Source: Oidiodendron maius Zn (taxonomy: Eukaryota > Ascomycota > Leotiomycetes > Myxotrichaceae). From it: a DNA stretch of 64,000 bases. The notes under the pieces were generated by a model that had not been told where the DNA came from, did no database searches, and was given only the letters and a program-made list of their open reading frames with translations. Position numbers and translations under genes: made by a program. The stretch covers positions 744,001-808,000 of the forward strand of contig KN832879.1 of assembly GCA_000827325.1 (NCBI GenBank). The letters are read 5' to 3'. Within the stretch, counting starts at the first letter, position 1; every line of letters starts with the position of its first letter. Positions 34,983 through 45,254 of the stretch are shown here, one piece after another.

Positions 34983-36633
34983 ATGAAGGTCATCTACAAG
35001 ACCGTTTTACCTCTGGCTGCGCTGGTATCCCTCGCCTCAGGAGCTTGTATCAGCTCCGGCGACCAGAATACCATCAACAGTGCCCTGTCTGCCGGCAATG
35101 CGGGAGCCATCGTTCAGCTCTGTGCCAATGCCGTCATCCAAGTTTCTGGTCAGATTACCTTCACTGCCGAGAACCAGGAGATATCTACCCAGGGATACCC
35201 GACCGGCAGCTCCAGGGCCACCATCCAGATCGCTCCGGGTAATTCAGCGAGCACGATAATCGGGGGAGGAAGCTTCAGCGGTATTCGCATCCAGAACATC
35301 CAAATTGATGGCAATCGACCCAATGCTGGTCTGCAGCAAGGCGGTGGCGCCAACATCGAGATTGGTGGCGGCGCCACTGGGCAGGTTGTCTCACATGTCG
35401 CGTCAAGGAACCCGCGTGGGTGGAGTTGTCTTCACATCATTGGATCCGGAAATACCGCCTCGCCTTGCGCCAATGCGACGATTATCAACAACGACATCGG
35501 CCCTTGTGGACAATCGGGAACTGATGCCAATGGAAATGGCTTGTGGGCGGATGGAATTTCTCTGGACTGCACAAACTCTCTGGTGCAGGGCAACACGGTT
35601 AGTGTCTGGAGGGCATGTCAGCCTCCATTTGCAGAGTAGCAAGCTAATTGCAAAAAAGATCACGGGTAGCACCGATGGCGGCGTCGTGATATTTGGGTCT
35701 CCCGGTAGTACTGTTACGGGAAATACGATCACCTCTTCAGCAGAGTACCTAGGATTTGGTGCCATCAACATGGTGGACGGCGAGTATGATGGGAGCTATG
35801 CCGGTGTCAGTGTGACCAACAATAAGATCGTTGGCCAAAAAATGTTCAACCTGGGCATTGGCATTGGAGCCAATGTCTGGTCCTTCAATGACCCCTATCC
35901 GCTCAAGGGACCTGTTACTATCGCCGGCAACACCATAAGTGGCAGTGTCAGCTTTCCAATTGCCATAAATGGTTGGGCGAACGGAATTACTGTACGAATC
36001 TACTTTGTCCTATGCAAAACCCCCCAAAAATACTGATAAATGGTCTAGGTTACTGGCAATACCGTATCTGGAGTCACTTCACCAAAGTCAAGCTTTGCCG
36101 ATGCGTCGCACTGTTCGGCAGCTATCCAGACTCTATTCAACGAGGATGCCAGCCTGATCTATTACCCAGCTGGTGTGACAGGAGCCCAGAATCTCCAGAG
36201 TGGCTTCGTTGCGGCCTCTGCAAACGTGACCAACTTCTTGTGCTCGTCGACTCCGCTGCCCAACTCCATTTCTTTCAACAAGAATGCACTTGATGTGGTT
36301 TCTGACTCGGGCCCATTTGCTGACTTGCATGGTGTTATCATGCAGTACCAAGGAGATAACAATGTTGTAGTCCTCGATACCACCAATCCTAATGGCGAAA
36401 CGCCAGTGTGGGCTAGTGGGCATACTGTGTCCGGCGGCTGTGGTAGTCCAAGTCTGTGTGACATGGTATTCCAGGGGGATGGAAACTTGGTCACATACTA
36501 CAACGGAGCACCGCAATGGAGCACTGGAACTGCTGGAGTAGGCAACACCATGAAGTGCTTGAACACAGCCCCCTGGATCCAAATTTTGGATGCGTCAGGT
36601 AACGTTGTATGGGACACGACCAAGTCAACCTAG
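34983..36633 (+). CDS. Secreted parallel beta-helix protein with bulb-type lectin domain
   Basis: Three exons, 34983-35597, 35659-35991, 36049-36633; 510 residues. A signal peptide (MKVIYKTVLPLAALVSLASG) is followed by a right-handed beta-helix (about residues 25-370) with stacked short strands such as GIRIQNIQIDGN, ATIINNDIG, GISLDCTNSLVQGNT, STVTGNTITSS, VSVTNNKIVG, VTIAGNTISG. The C-terminus (about 400-510) is a bulb-type mannose-binding-lectin-like domain with QGDNNVVVL, QGDGNLVTYY and LDASGNVVW, the QxDxNxVxY-type motif repeated three times. The helix fold is shared by pectate lyases, polygalacturonases and related enzymes, but I see no diagnostic catalytic set, so the activity is left open. 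A role in binding and processing a plant or cell-wall glycan is likely. It is divergent from the GH3 gene. Confidence 0.88.
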
Positions 36634-37391
36634 GAGAGTAGTGGGAAGTCTTCATCTATTGAATAGTGAAATTGTACACTGCATTGCAGCAAACTTCAAA
36701 CTCGCCACCCTTGTGGATTGCCTGTGCATTATCGGTCATATTAGACAGCCACTTGTATACTAAAAGCTTTGCCAAGAATATCACCCCGCACAAAGCACCA
36801 AGAAAATCCTTCACATGGGGCCGTGATCCCTTTTTTTTAAGGTTTCTCGGCCAATTCGCAGATGGGGGACATTTTTCATTGTTGACCAGGGTAGCCGTTG
36901 TTCGATAATGCCCTGGAGATCTATGCGACACTACCCCATACCTGATGGATCTCATGCTCCGGATAATGTGGATAATACCCCGCACAATTGCAATGCCTTG
37001 AACTAATGCATGCGTCTGTAGAAAACCCAGTAGCACCGGGTAGGCCCGAAAGATATTCCTCTCCAAGAGGAGAACAGAAGAGCCGGAGGTGGATGATTTG
37101 ACATGCCGAAAAGGCTCCGAACCATGTGAAGGCAGTAGACTATTCCATTGAACGTATGTGACAGACTCATTTCTCATTTAGCTTGCTTTCGGGGAGATTG
37201 GCCAAGCAGCGAGCTCTATTAGAAGGTATCTTACCCGCTCAAATGCTCGCCCAATTGCCCGCTCAATTACCTCCATCCCCCTAGATGCTTACGCACACTA
37301 GCGGGATAAGGCGGCACACTGTCATGTAACTTAATCCTCATATACATTATACGTCTAATAATAACCCTCTATTGACGAATGCAAGCCCAGT
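36634..37391. other. Convergent 3' spacer, about 0.76 kb
   Basis: Between the ends of the beta-helix and aldo-keto reductase genes. A 173-codon minus-strand frame (36656-37177) has no recognisable domain; I do not call it. Confidence 0.5.
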
Positions 37392-38534
37392 CTAAAGCTT
37401 AGATCTATATTGATTGTCTCGTGGCTGATCATTCATCTTCTTCGTGAGTATGTTCCAACCAGCTTCAGGGCTTGTGAACCCGAAATTAAACCAGTCGCCA
37501 ATAATCCTTCTAAAGCCTAATACAAGTTCCTCGTCTGCTTCGAGCCTATCTGACCTCACAAGTTCAAAATCTCTGATATCTCCATGTTGGCCAGCATTTT
37601 CCTTCGAAGCCTCTAGTATCATCCGAGCAGCATTAGCGTTTGCGTCAATCTCCCAAATGCTTGCTCCACCAAGTACGGTACACGCTCCAGGCGGTCTAGG
37701 ACTGGCTAGATTAATGCGTGCTATTGCAAATCGAAGAGCCAGTGAGGCCAGATTCTCTCCACGAGATTCTAACCATTCGGAAGCTTGCGATACCTTCTCC
37801 CTCAGACCAGGCGGCGCAGGGTGAAAATCACCCAGGCTTCCGATAGGCACACCTCCGCTCCTCAACAATCCAATACACAGTGGACTTGAGTTGAATACAC
37901 AATCAACTCCAGCATCTCGAAACTTTGTCAGCCCTTCCTCTTCAAGACGTGTATTTTGAATGGTTAGCTGCGCCCAATTTTGGACGGCATCCAGAGGGCG
38001 CCCGTATTTCTCCTTCACCAAGTTGGCAACGCTCACAAGCCTATCAATTGTATATCCAGAAACTCCAACGTATCGAATCTTCCCTTGATCCACAAAGTCA
38101 AAAAGCACGCCAACAGCAGCGACAGCATCGTCGTCTGTGACAAATTCAATATCATGACAGAAAACGACGTCCAGATAACTGGTCTTAAACCTGTCCAATG
38201 ATCTATTGACAGAATATCGTATCCAAGCGGGTGAATAATTGAATTCCAAAGCAGCAATCCTTCCGACTTTGGTCATTAATATAATCTCCGAGCGCTTGTA
38301 CCGAGAAACAATATCTGGATGTGAAAACGCATCTCCCAGAAGTTCTTCAGACGGCGTATAATAAGGTGAGGTGTCGAAAGTTCGAAATCCCAATTTCAAT
38401 GCGTGGTTGACTATATCTCGGACGGGAAGGGACGCTGGGTCGGGGTGTAACTGTGTGCTGAAACCAGCCCCCCCAAGGACGAGCTTTGAGATAATGGAAG
38501 AAAGGGGTCGACGCGAGATGATTGGCTGGCTCAT
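37392..38534 (-). CDS. ara2: Aldo-keto reductase, D-arabinose 1-dehydrogenase (Ara2) type
   Basis: Single exon. The chosen ATG at 38534 gives 380 residues starting MSQPIISRRPLSSI; the frame continues upstream to 38633 without conservation. The AKR catalytic tetrad is visible: FDTSPYYTPSEELLG (Asp and Tyr), LMTKVGR (Lys), and DVVFCHDIEFV (His, in the CHD-E form typical of Ara2/L-galactose dehydrogenase proteins). It also has GKIRYVGVSGY and a C-terminal GGASIWEID/AR block. Ara2 oxidises D-arabinose with NAD+ in fungal erythroascorbate synthesis, and relatives act on L-galactose or other aldoses. Cytosolic. It is divergent from an XlnR/AraR-like regulator, so a pentose-related role in this locus is possible. 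Confidence 0.88.
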   Translation of the reverse strand: MSQPIISRRPLSSIISKLVLGGAGFSTQLHPDPASLPVRDIVNHALKLGFRTFDTSPYYTPSEELLGDAFSHPDIVSRYKRSEIILMTKVGRIAALEFNYSPAWIRYSVNRSLDRFKTSYLDVVFCHDIEFVTDDDAVAAVGVLFDFVDQGKIRYVGVSGYTIDRLVSVANLVKEKYGRPLDAVQNWAQLTIQNTRLEEEGLTKFRDAGVDCVFNSSPLCIGLLRSGGVPIGSLGDFHPAPPGLREKVSQASEWLESRGENLASLALRFAIARINLASPRPPGACTVLGGASIWEIDANANAARMILEASKENAGQHGDIRDFELVRSDRLEADEELVLGFRRIIGDWFNFGFTSPEAGWNILTKKMNDQPRDNQYRSKL

Positions 38535-39075
38535 AATGGACAAGTTTTTGGCAATACTTTGCTTCATTGTTCCCCAAAGAGCTGGACGGGGCCTCGTTAT
38601 AGAAATCTGGTGCTGGCGTCTTCTTGCCAACACTCAGAACATGAGGCTCCCGAAACGGGCAGGCAAACCTCGGCACTGGTGGGAATTTGCTTCGAATTGA
38701 AATGGGACGGGCATTCTTTTTGAGGCATACAATTATGAGTTACATTATTACACCAATGACGGGTACATATGGGGCAATTCTCGGTAGTCTTTCTTCCTTC
38801 AGAGAATAGAGCATTTACGCGCCTAATTCCGTCGGACTGCAAGCCGAGATTCATCCCATCTCACACGGAAAAGGGCCGTTAAACCTGCCGCTATTATCCA
38901 CACTTTATTCCGAGCGAATTAAGGCAGTTGATGTAGCCAGTGACATGATGCGGGGTGCTCCAACCTTCTACCCCGCGCGTTGGCACCGCCCCACATTAAA
39001 GGCTATATAACCAGGCAAAAGACCCGAATAATCCGAACCCGCAAAAGTTGGACTTGTCCTCTTCGACATCCTTCA
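38535..39075. promoter_or_regulatory. Divergent promoter of ara2-like and XlnR-like genes
   Basis: 541 bp with a clear TATA box (CTATATAA, 39003-39010) about 70 bp upstream of the chosen regulator start. This is why the in-frame ATG at 38980, upstream of the TATA box, was rejected as the start. Confidence 0.6.
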
Positions 39076-41856
39076 ATGGCAGCTCTCACAATACAATCTT
39101 TGTCATCTTCCCCAGATTCGAGTCGGAGGATAGGAGGACAGTCAATGATTGCGCAGGAACAGACGAGGCAAGAAAACACCTATGTGGCTGGCCGGAAACG
39201 CGTAGCTCGGGCCTGCGACAAGTGTAGTAAGTCTAGAACAAGATGTAATGGGAGCTTGCCTTGGTCAGTGTTATCCTGAGAGTAACCATTTCGAAGTAGA
39301 GTGTGCCTGACTGACGTCTGGGTTCCAAACTCTAGCCAGCCGTGTACAAGTAAGACTTCCATGCGATATGCCACTTGCAGTAGTTGCTCTAATGTATTCC
39401 TGCAGACTATGGTTTCCGGTGTAGCTATGATAGAGAACAGAAACCTCGAGGAAGAGTGCCTTCGAAACGTCAGAGGGTTGATGATTCTTCCCCAAGTCCG
39501 TCTATCCTGCTCCCCCCATCGCACGAACCGCGTCTGCCCCATGGAGTTGTTCCTCCAGCGTTGAGATCTGATTCAACTGGGGAGCAGCACGCGGGTAATG
39601 AGCACGTTTCTGCTGCTTTGAGAGCCAATAGCGACAAAACGAACGAGATAACGAAACATCAAAATGCGGTTGGGGGTAGTCACGACCCAAGAGCAAATTC
39701 AAGCAACTCCATAATTAACGGACACGATACAGCTCCAGATAGGCAGTTGCTCTCCGATTATCTACAACTTCCACAACAAAGTATAGGAACCATGGCCAAT
39801 TTCCACCCCCTTTACTTTGAAGACGCGTCTTTTGGAAACGCGCAGTTCGACCATGCAATTCCTAATTTATCGACGACGATATATTCTACCGTCGGAAGCC
39901 AAATGGATCAGAGAAACGAGATGGACCCCTATGCCTTTGCCCAGTCGCCGCTAAACGGACCGAGAATTCGACCGCTCTCCAGAATTGGCCTTGTGGTTCC
40001 AGGGACGCCTCAATATAGACCGCCGACAGCATTCGGAAAGTCACCTTCCAGCCCAACTCAGACGGCGCAGGGATGTCGATATCTTGTTCTTGTGCCACTA
40101 CTACAGCATATTAATGGTGTTATTCCCGCAAGCATTGCATGCGATCTTCTTGACTTTTATTTTAAGGAGCCTTCAAGCTCGCTATTTGAGTCGGCATCCC
40201 CTTATGTTCTGACGCACATCTTTCGAAAAAAGTCATTTCTCCATCCGACCACCCCTAGAACCACATCTCCGGCATTACTGGCGGCGATGCTATGGGTGAC
40301 GGCACAAACTTCAGATGCCCAAATATTTAAGACCTCCCCGACATCACGTGGAAGAATCTGTGATCGCCTTTTTGCAATATGCCTGCGCCTGCTCAATCCA
40401 CTGATACACGAAAGTCCGCGGACAGTCCCTGGTAAGCCACCTGTCTAAAACTTCATAGTGATTGGATACTAATGCCACCTTCCGTGTTCAGAGAGAATTG
40501 CGGCCCCCGAAAGGTCCCACAATGGCACAGTCCGAGATGGCATACAAAGCACCGGAACCTTAGATGATGTTTTGACTTTAACACTAATAGGAATTGTCGT
40601 CTCTGGGGGCGATTTCAAACATGACTGTCTAAAATGGTGGCGAGCTGCCTGGGCACTTGCCAAGGAATTAGGATTAGGTCAAGAAGTTGACGATACATTT
40701 CAAAACGGCATCGCGAACGGCATCGGGAATGCAGATTCCCCATATGCGAGCACGCAGGCTTCAGGGCAAAATGGCTCCATGTACAGCTCTGAAGGATCTA
40801 CTATGGCCGAAGAGGAGAAGGAGGAACGTCGACGAACATGGTGGCTTTTATATATTGCTGATCGGCATCTCGCCCTTTCGTTCAACTCTCCACTTACTAT
40901 CCTCGACGCAGAATGCCACCTTTACCAACCACTAGACGACGCATCATGGCAAGATTTCGATCCCGATGTACCAAAAGTTCGATATTATGGGCCATCGACA
41001 ATATTTACAGGTGTAGGCTTATTCGAATATTTCTTACCTCTCATGGTAATCTTGGGAGATTTGATTGATATCCATCACCGAAGCTACCATCCAAGGTTTA
41101 AGAATCTTGAAAACGTTGCCGCCGTGGCCCAAGTAGAATCACTCCTTCAAGCATACGAGCAATCACTGAAGTCATCCACTCTGACTTCATCTCCACACTT
41201 GCAACCTCAATTCCAATCTGCGGCATTTACAGATATGCAATCCAATTTCGACCTCCTCGATAGACGCCGTTCTTCCACTGAGACTTTGGCAGAATCCCGT
41301 CTAAAACTCGTGATTGCATACGCCACTCATATCTTACATGTACTACATATCCTACTCCACGGAAGTTGGGATCCCATCTCAATGCTCGACAATCTGGATA
41401 ATTGGACTGCTTCTCCATCCTTTGTAAAGTGCGCCTCCCACTCCGTTTCAGCTGCCAATGCGGTAGATCAGATCTTGAAATTCGACCCAGAGCTCAGCTT
41501 CATGCCGTATCTTTTTGGGATTTACCTCTTACATGGGAGCTTTGTCCTTCTCTGCTGCGCAGATAAGGTTCAGATTGAAGAAGACACGACTGTACGACAA
41601 GCTTGTGAGACTACAATACGCGCGCATGAGGTATGCGTGGCTACATTAAATACAGAATACCAGGTAAGTACGTTTCTGTTAGTCGAATATTCATGATACT
41701 CATTCCCAGAAGAGAAATTTTAGAAAAGTTTTGCGGTCGGCATTGTGTGATGCGACAGGAATTGCATCGGTTGATATCGAGGAACAAAGAACAAAAAGGA
41801 GAGAATTCCTGTCCCTTTACAGATGGGCCAATAATGGTAGGGGTCTGGCTCTGTAA
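39076..41856 (+). CDS. XlnR/AraR-family Zn2Cys6 transcription factor
   Basis: Five exons: 39076-39263, 39336-39349 (14 bp), 39406-40431, 40492-41663, 41710-41856; 848 residues. The zinc cluster at residues 47-73 is spread over three exons: ACDKCSKSRTRCNGSLPC, the microexon with QPC, then TNYGFRCSYDREQKPRGR. The body matches XlnR relatives in ACDLLDFYF, SPYVLTHIFRKKSFLHP, PALLAAMLWVTAQTSDA, GTLDDVLTLTLIGIVVS, ERRRTWWLLYIADRHLAL and the very C-terminal NFRKVLRSALCDATG / LYRWANNGRGLAL. XlnR and AraR control xylan and arabinan/pentose catabolic genes. This copy keeps the whole architecture and is probably functional. Which paralogue it is (XlnR, AraR or another) needs a tree; identity to XlnR in the N-terminal half looks moderate. 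It is flanked by an Ara2-like enzyme and a sugar transporter. Confidence 0.93.
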
Positions 41857-42014
41857 GGAAGTATTTCTGGCACGTCATATTCTTCTTCCAAGGAACCTTC
41901 TCTATATGCGATGTTTCTCTTGTATGACAAGGATTTTGGAACCCTGAATTTAGTCTACGGATTCGAACTGCTTATAGACTGCGAAAGCAGGTCTCTGCAA
42001 TGCCATACCGCCTA

Positions 42015-44157
42015 TTAGACAGCCTCCTCTGGAGACATATGAGCTTGCTTGGGCTCGACCGGCTCTGCCAAGTTGTCATGCTCCACCATTTCCAGTCTTC
42101 CTGTTCCGAGCGTCTTTTCATCAAATGCGGTGAAAGCCTCTCCATGATCCATGTCACGATCGAAAATGGCGCCAACCTTTGTAGCCTCCTTATCCATAAA
42201 GACCCATGGATTGCGTCCTTTGGTAAAGAGGAAGTCCATTTCTTCCAGAGTCTTCCCGGCTGATTCCTAAAGCGAATATTAGCGTTGTCAAGCATGGAAC
42301 GAATGGAGCCGTACGGGGTAAAACAGGTAAATTACAATCGCCATCACCATGCAGATTGCAAAAAACATCATGTACAGCATCCAGCTGATCTTGTCCATCG
42401 CTGTTGGGATGTATAATGCGAACCAGAAGTTCTAGTATGAAGTTAATATATGATACCATATGATAGAGCTTTGGATCAACATACAACAAACCAGTTTGTC
42501 GCCGAAGTCATAGAAGTGGCTCGACCTCGCATATTCATCGAAAATATTTCAGGTGGGTAGACCCAAGCAACGCAAGCCCATGTAAGGGCGAAGGCCATAA
42601 CGTAAATGTATACGAAGGCAATTGCCGCATGAGATGCTGAAGGGTCCGAAAATGTGAAGTTGGTCTTTTTTGTGAGCGAATTATAAACGGGGTCGCCTGA
42701 GATTCCTCCAGTTAGTAGTGATATAAGAGGAAGTTCGTATCCAGGCCACAAACCTTTGGTCTTCATGATAACTCCAATCAGCATCATGGATATACCCATT
42801 CCGAGAGCACCTATGATCATAGGTTTACGTCGTCCCCACACGTCAATCCACCACATATTGACCCAAGTGAAAACATTAAGGACTACGCCCTGCAGTCCAT
42901 TGGCCAACAGTGAGGACGAGGTTTTTGCCAATCCGGCTTGCTCGAAAAGAAACACCGCATAGTACATAATTCTGGGTCAGAATTAGCCTAATTCCTTATA
43001 GAATGAGGGCGGAAAGACTTACACATTAATGCCTGTTACTTGTTGCCAGAATTGCTGTGTCTATTAGCCATAGGGTATGGAATATTTTCGAGGGTAACTC
43101 ACGACTCCGATTCCGATCCACATTCGTCGCCATTCATGACCAAACAGAAGACTTATGTAGGACGGGTTTTTGTGTCGCTTCTCAAATGCGATTTTGGCGA
43201 CAATCTCTGCCAGCTCCGCTTGAACATACAAGTCATTGGTATCTCCTCGGGAATGAAGTTTGGCGAGCACCCTCAAAGCGTCTTCTTGGCGATCCTTGGC
43301 GACAAGCCATCGAGGTGATTCCGGAAGGAAATACATGGTAATATGCAAGGCGACCGTAGCCTGCAAACTTAGAAAGGACTCGCTATGCATTTAATCAATA
43401 AGGGTACTTACAACCATCTGAAGACCCATTGGAAGCCGCCAGGCTGCCTCACCGTCGATGTAACTCGTCCCGTACTGAATCCAGAACGCTACCAGAATTC
43501 CCAAATTAATAGCACACTGCTGGAACGAAATGATACGACCACGGATCCTGGTTACTCGGCGTCAGTACCTATCAATTAAATTTTGCACGTTAACGTACTC
43601 CCTTGGGGCAATTTCACTCTGGTAAAGTGGGACCATCATGGCAAGACACCCGTTTCCAATCCCATTGATGACGCGACCAGCCACCAAGGCCTCAATACCA
43701 TTCGCTGCACATGCAATAGCGCATCCAACTGTAAAAAGTGCAGAGCCCAGCAAGATAGTTTTCTTTCGGCCAAGTTTATCTGCAAGAAAGGCTCCCGTGA
43801 GGAGGGACCCGACAAATGCCCCAGCTTGTATCGAAGCGGTGATACCGCCTTGAGTAAAGTTACTGGGGTAGTTGAAGTATTTCAAAAATTGTGGCATTGC
43901 GAGAATGCCGCCTTCCAGCAGTTAGATTGTATTCACCATACTGGGAAGTAATGTGAAGTGACCTACTCATTGACCCAGTGTCCTTCACAGGTTGGTTAGC
44001 TCGACGCCATCTTCGGACATTTTCAAAACACTTACATATCCAAATGCCAATCCTCCAGTAACCGGCGCGAGGCCGTAGAAATAGATGGCCTGTAATTAAT
44101 GGTCTGAGTGAGTTGATTTCTGAACTTCATGGAGAAAAAACGAACCTTAGACCTCAT
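42015..44157 (-). CDS. MFS sugar transporter (multi-exon)
   Basis: Ten exons on the minus strand: 44157-44146, 44089-44036, 43982-43967, 43911-43599, 43547-43412, 43360-43103, 43054-43023, 42971-42485, 42431-42315, 42266-42015; 558 residues. The first three exons (12, 54, 16 bp) join as MRSK-AIYFYGLAPVTGGLAFGY-DTGSMS, followed by GILAMPQF: the TM1 motif of sugar porters. Others are ADKLGRKKTILLG, GRVINGIGNG, FLPESPRWLVAKDR, QFWQQVTGIN, DVWGRRKPMI, YPPEIFSMNMRGRA and YPESAGKTLEEMD. A 12-TM plasma-membrane H+/sugar symporter. It is convergent with the XlnR/AraR-like regulator with only about 160 bp between stops, so a pentose or hexose substrate is a reasonable guess. The tiny 5' exons make the start the least certain part. 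Confidence 0.9.
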
Positions 44158-45009
44158 AATGAATCTGAAGACCAGTACACCGCAGAGCTCGAGTATAAGT
44201 GTAAGGTTTACGCAAGCTGGATTGAATTTCAAAGAATGCGACAACCTTCTGACAACAATGTACAACTATTGATGCAGGTCTTTTATCATGAATAGCCAAG
44301 CCTTCTGTGAGATGTTTAGATGGTTACCAAGCCAGGGCGGGTAATTCGGGACATTCCCCGCGTATTTGCCCCGTATTTTCCATCTATCACAGCAAATCCC
44401 AGGAAGGATGTTCCCCCCGCAAGCCAAAATGCAGGGGCTGATATGCATACTCTGGGATCTAGTCGTTCTCCAGTGGTGGCTTCCCCGCAAGTTGGAAACA
44501 AGGAATTTAGGGTAATTCGTACTGCTGTTGTTCAAAACACACTTTCAGGGCGATTCGCCTGAAGTGGAACGGCAAGATGCGGGTAATGGGCCGGGAGAGT
44601 GGGATTTCTATTGAGTGCCTGAAATTCATCGCAGTTGGTGAACAAGACGCCAATATTTAGTTCTAAACCTAACTGCTATTTTGTAGTTTTAAAAGCATCT
44701 AAAACCTTCGTCGGACATGGTGGTTGAGAGCAATATGATATAAGTGAACAGGCTTAACTGGAATTCTTGGACCGCGTCTTCGGGGTTTGAATACGCCGCT
44801 CCGAGTCAGAGGCAACCAATCAAAATAAATAAAACAATAGCAAACAATAATGTCGAATGCGGAATGGAAGTATGATTGAGCAACTTAACGAATGACCTAC
44901 CTCTGGATGCGGCCTGGACGCTCGGGGAAGCTGGGGAGATCGTGACCAACATCCCAAATCCCACTAAGAAGTGACAGTTGAGACCTTTGATATTTGAATT
45001 GTGACATAA
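44158..45009. other. Intergenic, about 0.85 kb
   Basis: Promoter side of the sugar transporter. Short frames at 44266-44535 were considered as an extra 5' exon but show no transporter-like sequence. Nothing else seen. Confidence 0.5.
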
Positions 45010-45220
45010 AAGTCAAACCGTGGAAAAATTTCTTTGGCTATACGATATGTGCGGGTATTTACTGGAGACTCGGTGATTGAATCTGGCGCTGTGGTGGTCG
45101 AGAATCGTAATATATCTTACTACACTCTTCCAACTTCAGCGGCTCCAGACCTGACCGTTGCGTCAATTCCCGGCCATACACTTCTGCCTGGGCTTATCGT
45201 TGCTCATTTGTGTACCTTTG
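45010..45220 (+). pseudogene. Relic of a metal-dependent amidohydrolase (N-terminal fragment)
   Basis: One frame reads RYVRVFTGDSVIESGAVVVE, then PDLTVASIPGHTLLPGLIVA: the N-terminal beta-sandwich and entry to the barrel of imidazolonepropionase-like amidohydrolases, normally ending LPGLIDAHVH. Here the end reads LIVAHLC, so the metal-binding HxH is lost, the frame has no good ATG (it opens with TTG), and homology stops at once. The rest of a roughly 400-residue enzyme is missing. The relic abuts the 3' end of the GH43 gene, whose last exon lies antisense to the frame's tail. It is a decayed host gene fragment, probably left by a rearrangement. Confidence 0.75.
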
Positions 45221-45254
45221 ACCCCTCTTGTGAAAATTATTCCGGCATGGAAAG

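Noticed and set aside
36656-37177. 173-codon minus-strand frame
   Set aside because: No domain, no conserved pattern, convergent spacer between two gene ends.
38980-39075. Upstream start of the XlnR-like gene
   Set aside because: The TATA box at 39003-39010 lies downstream of this ATG, so the ATG at 39076 is preferred.
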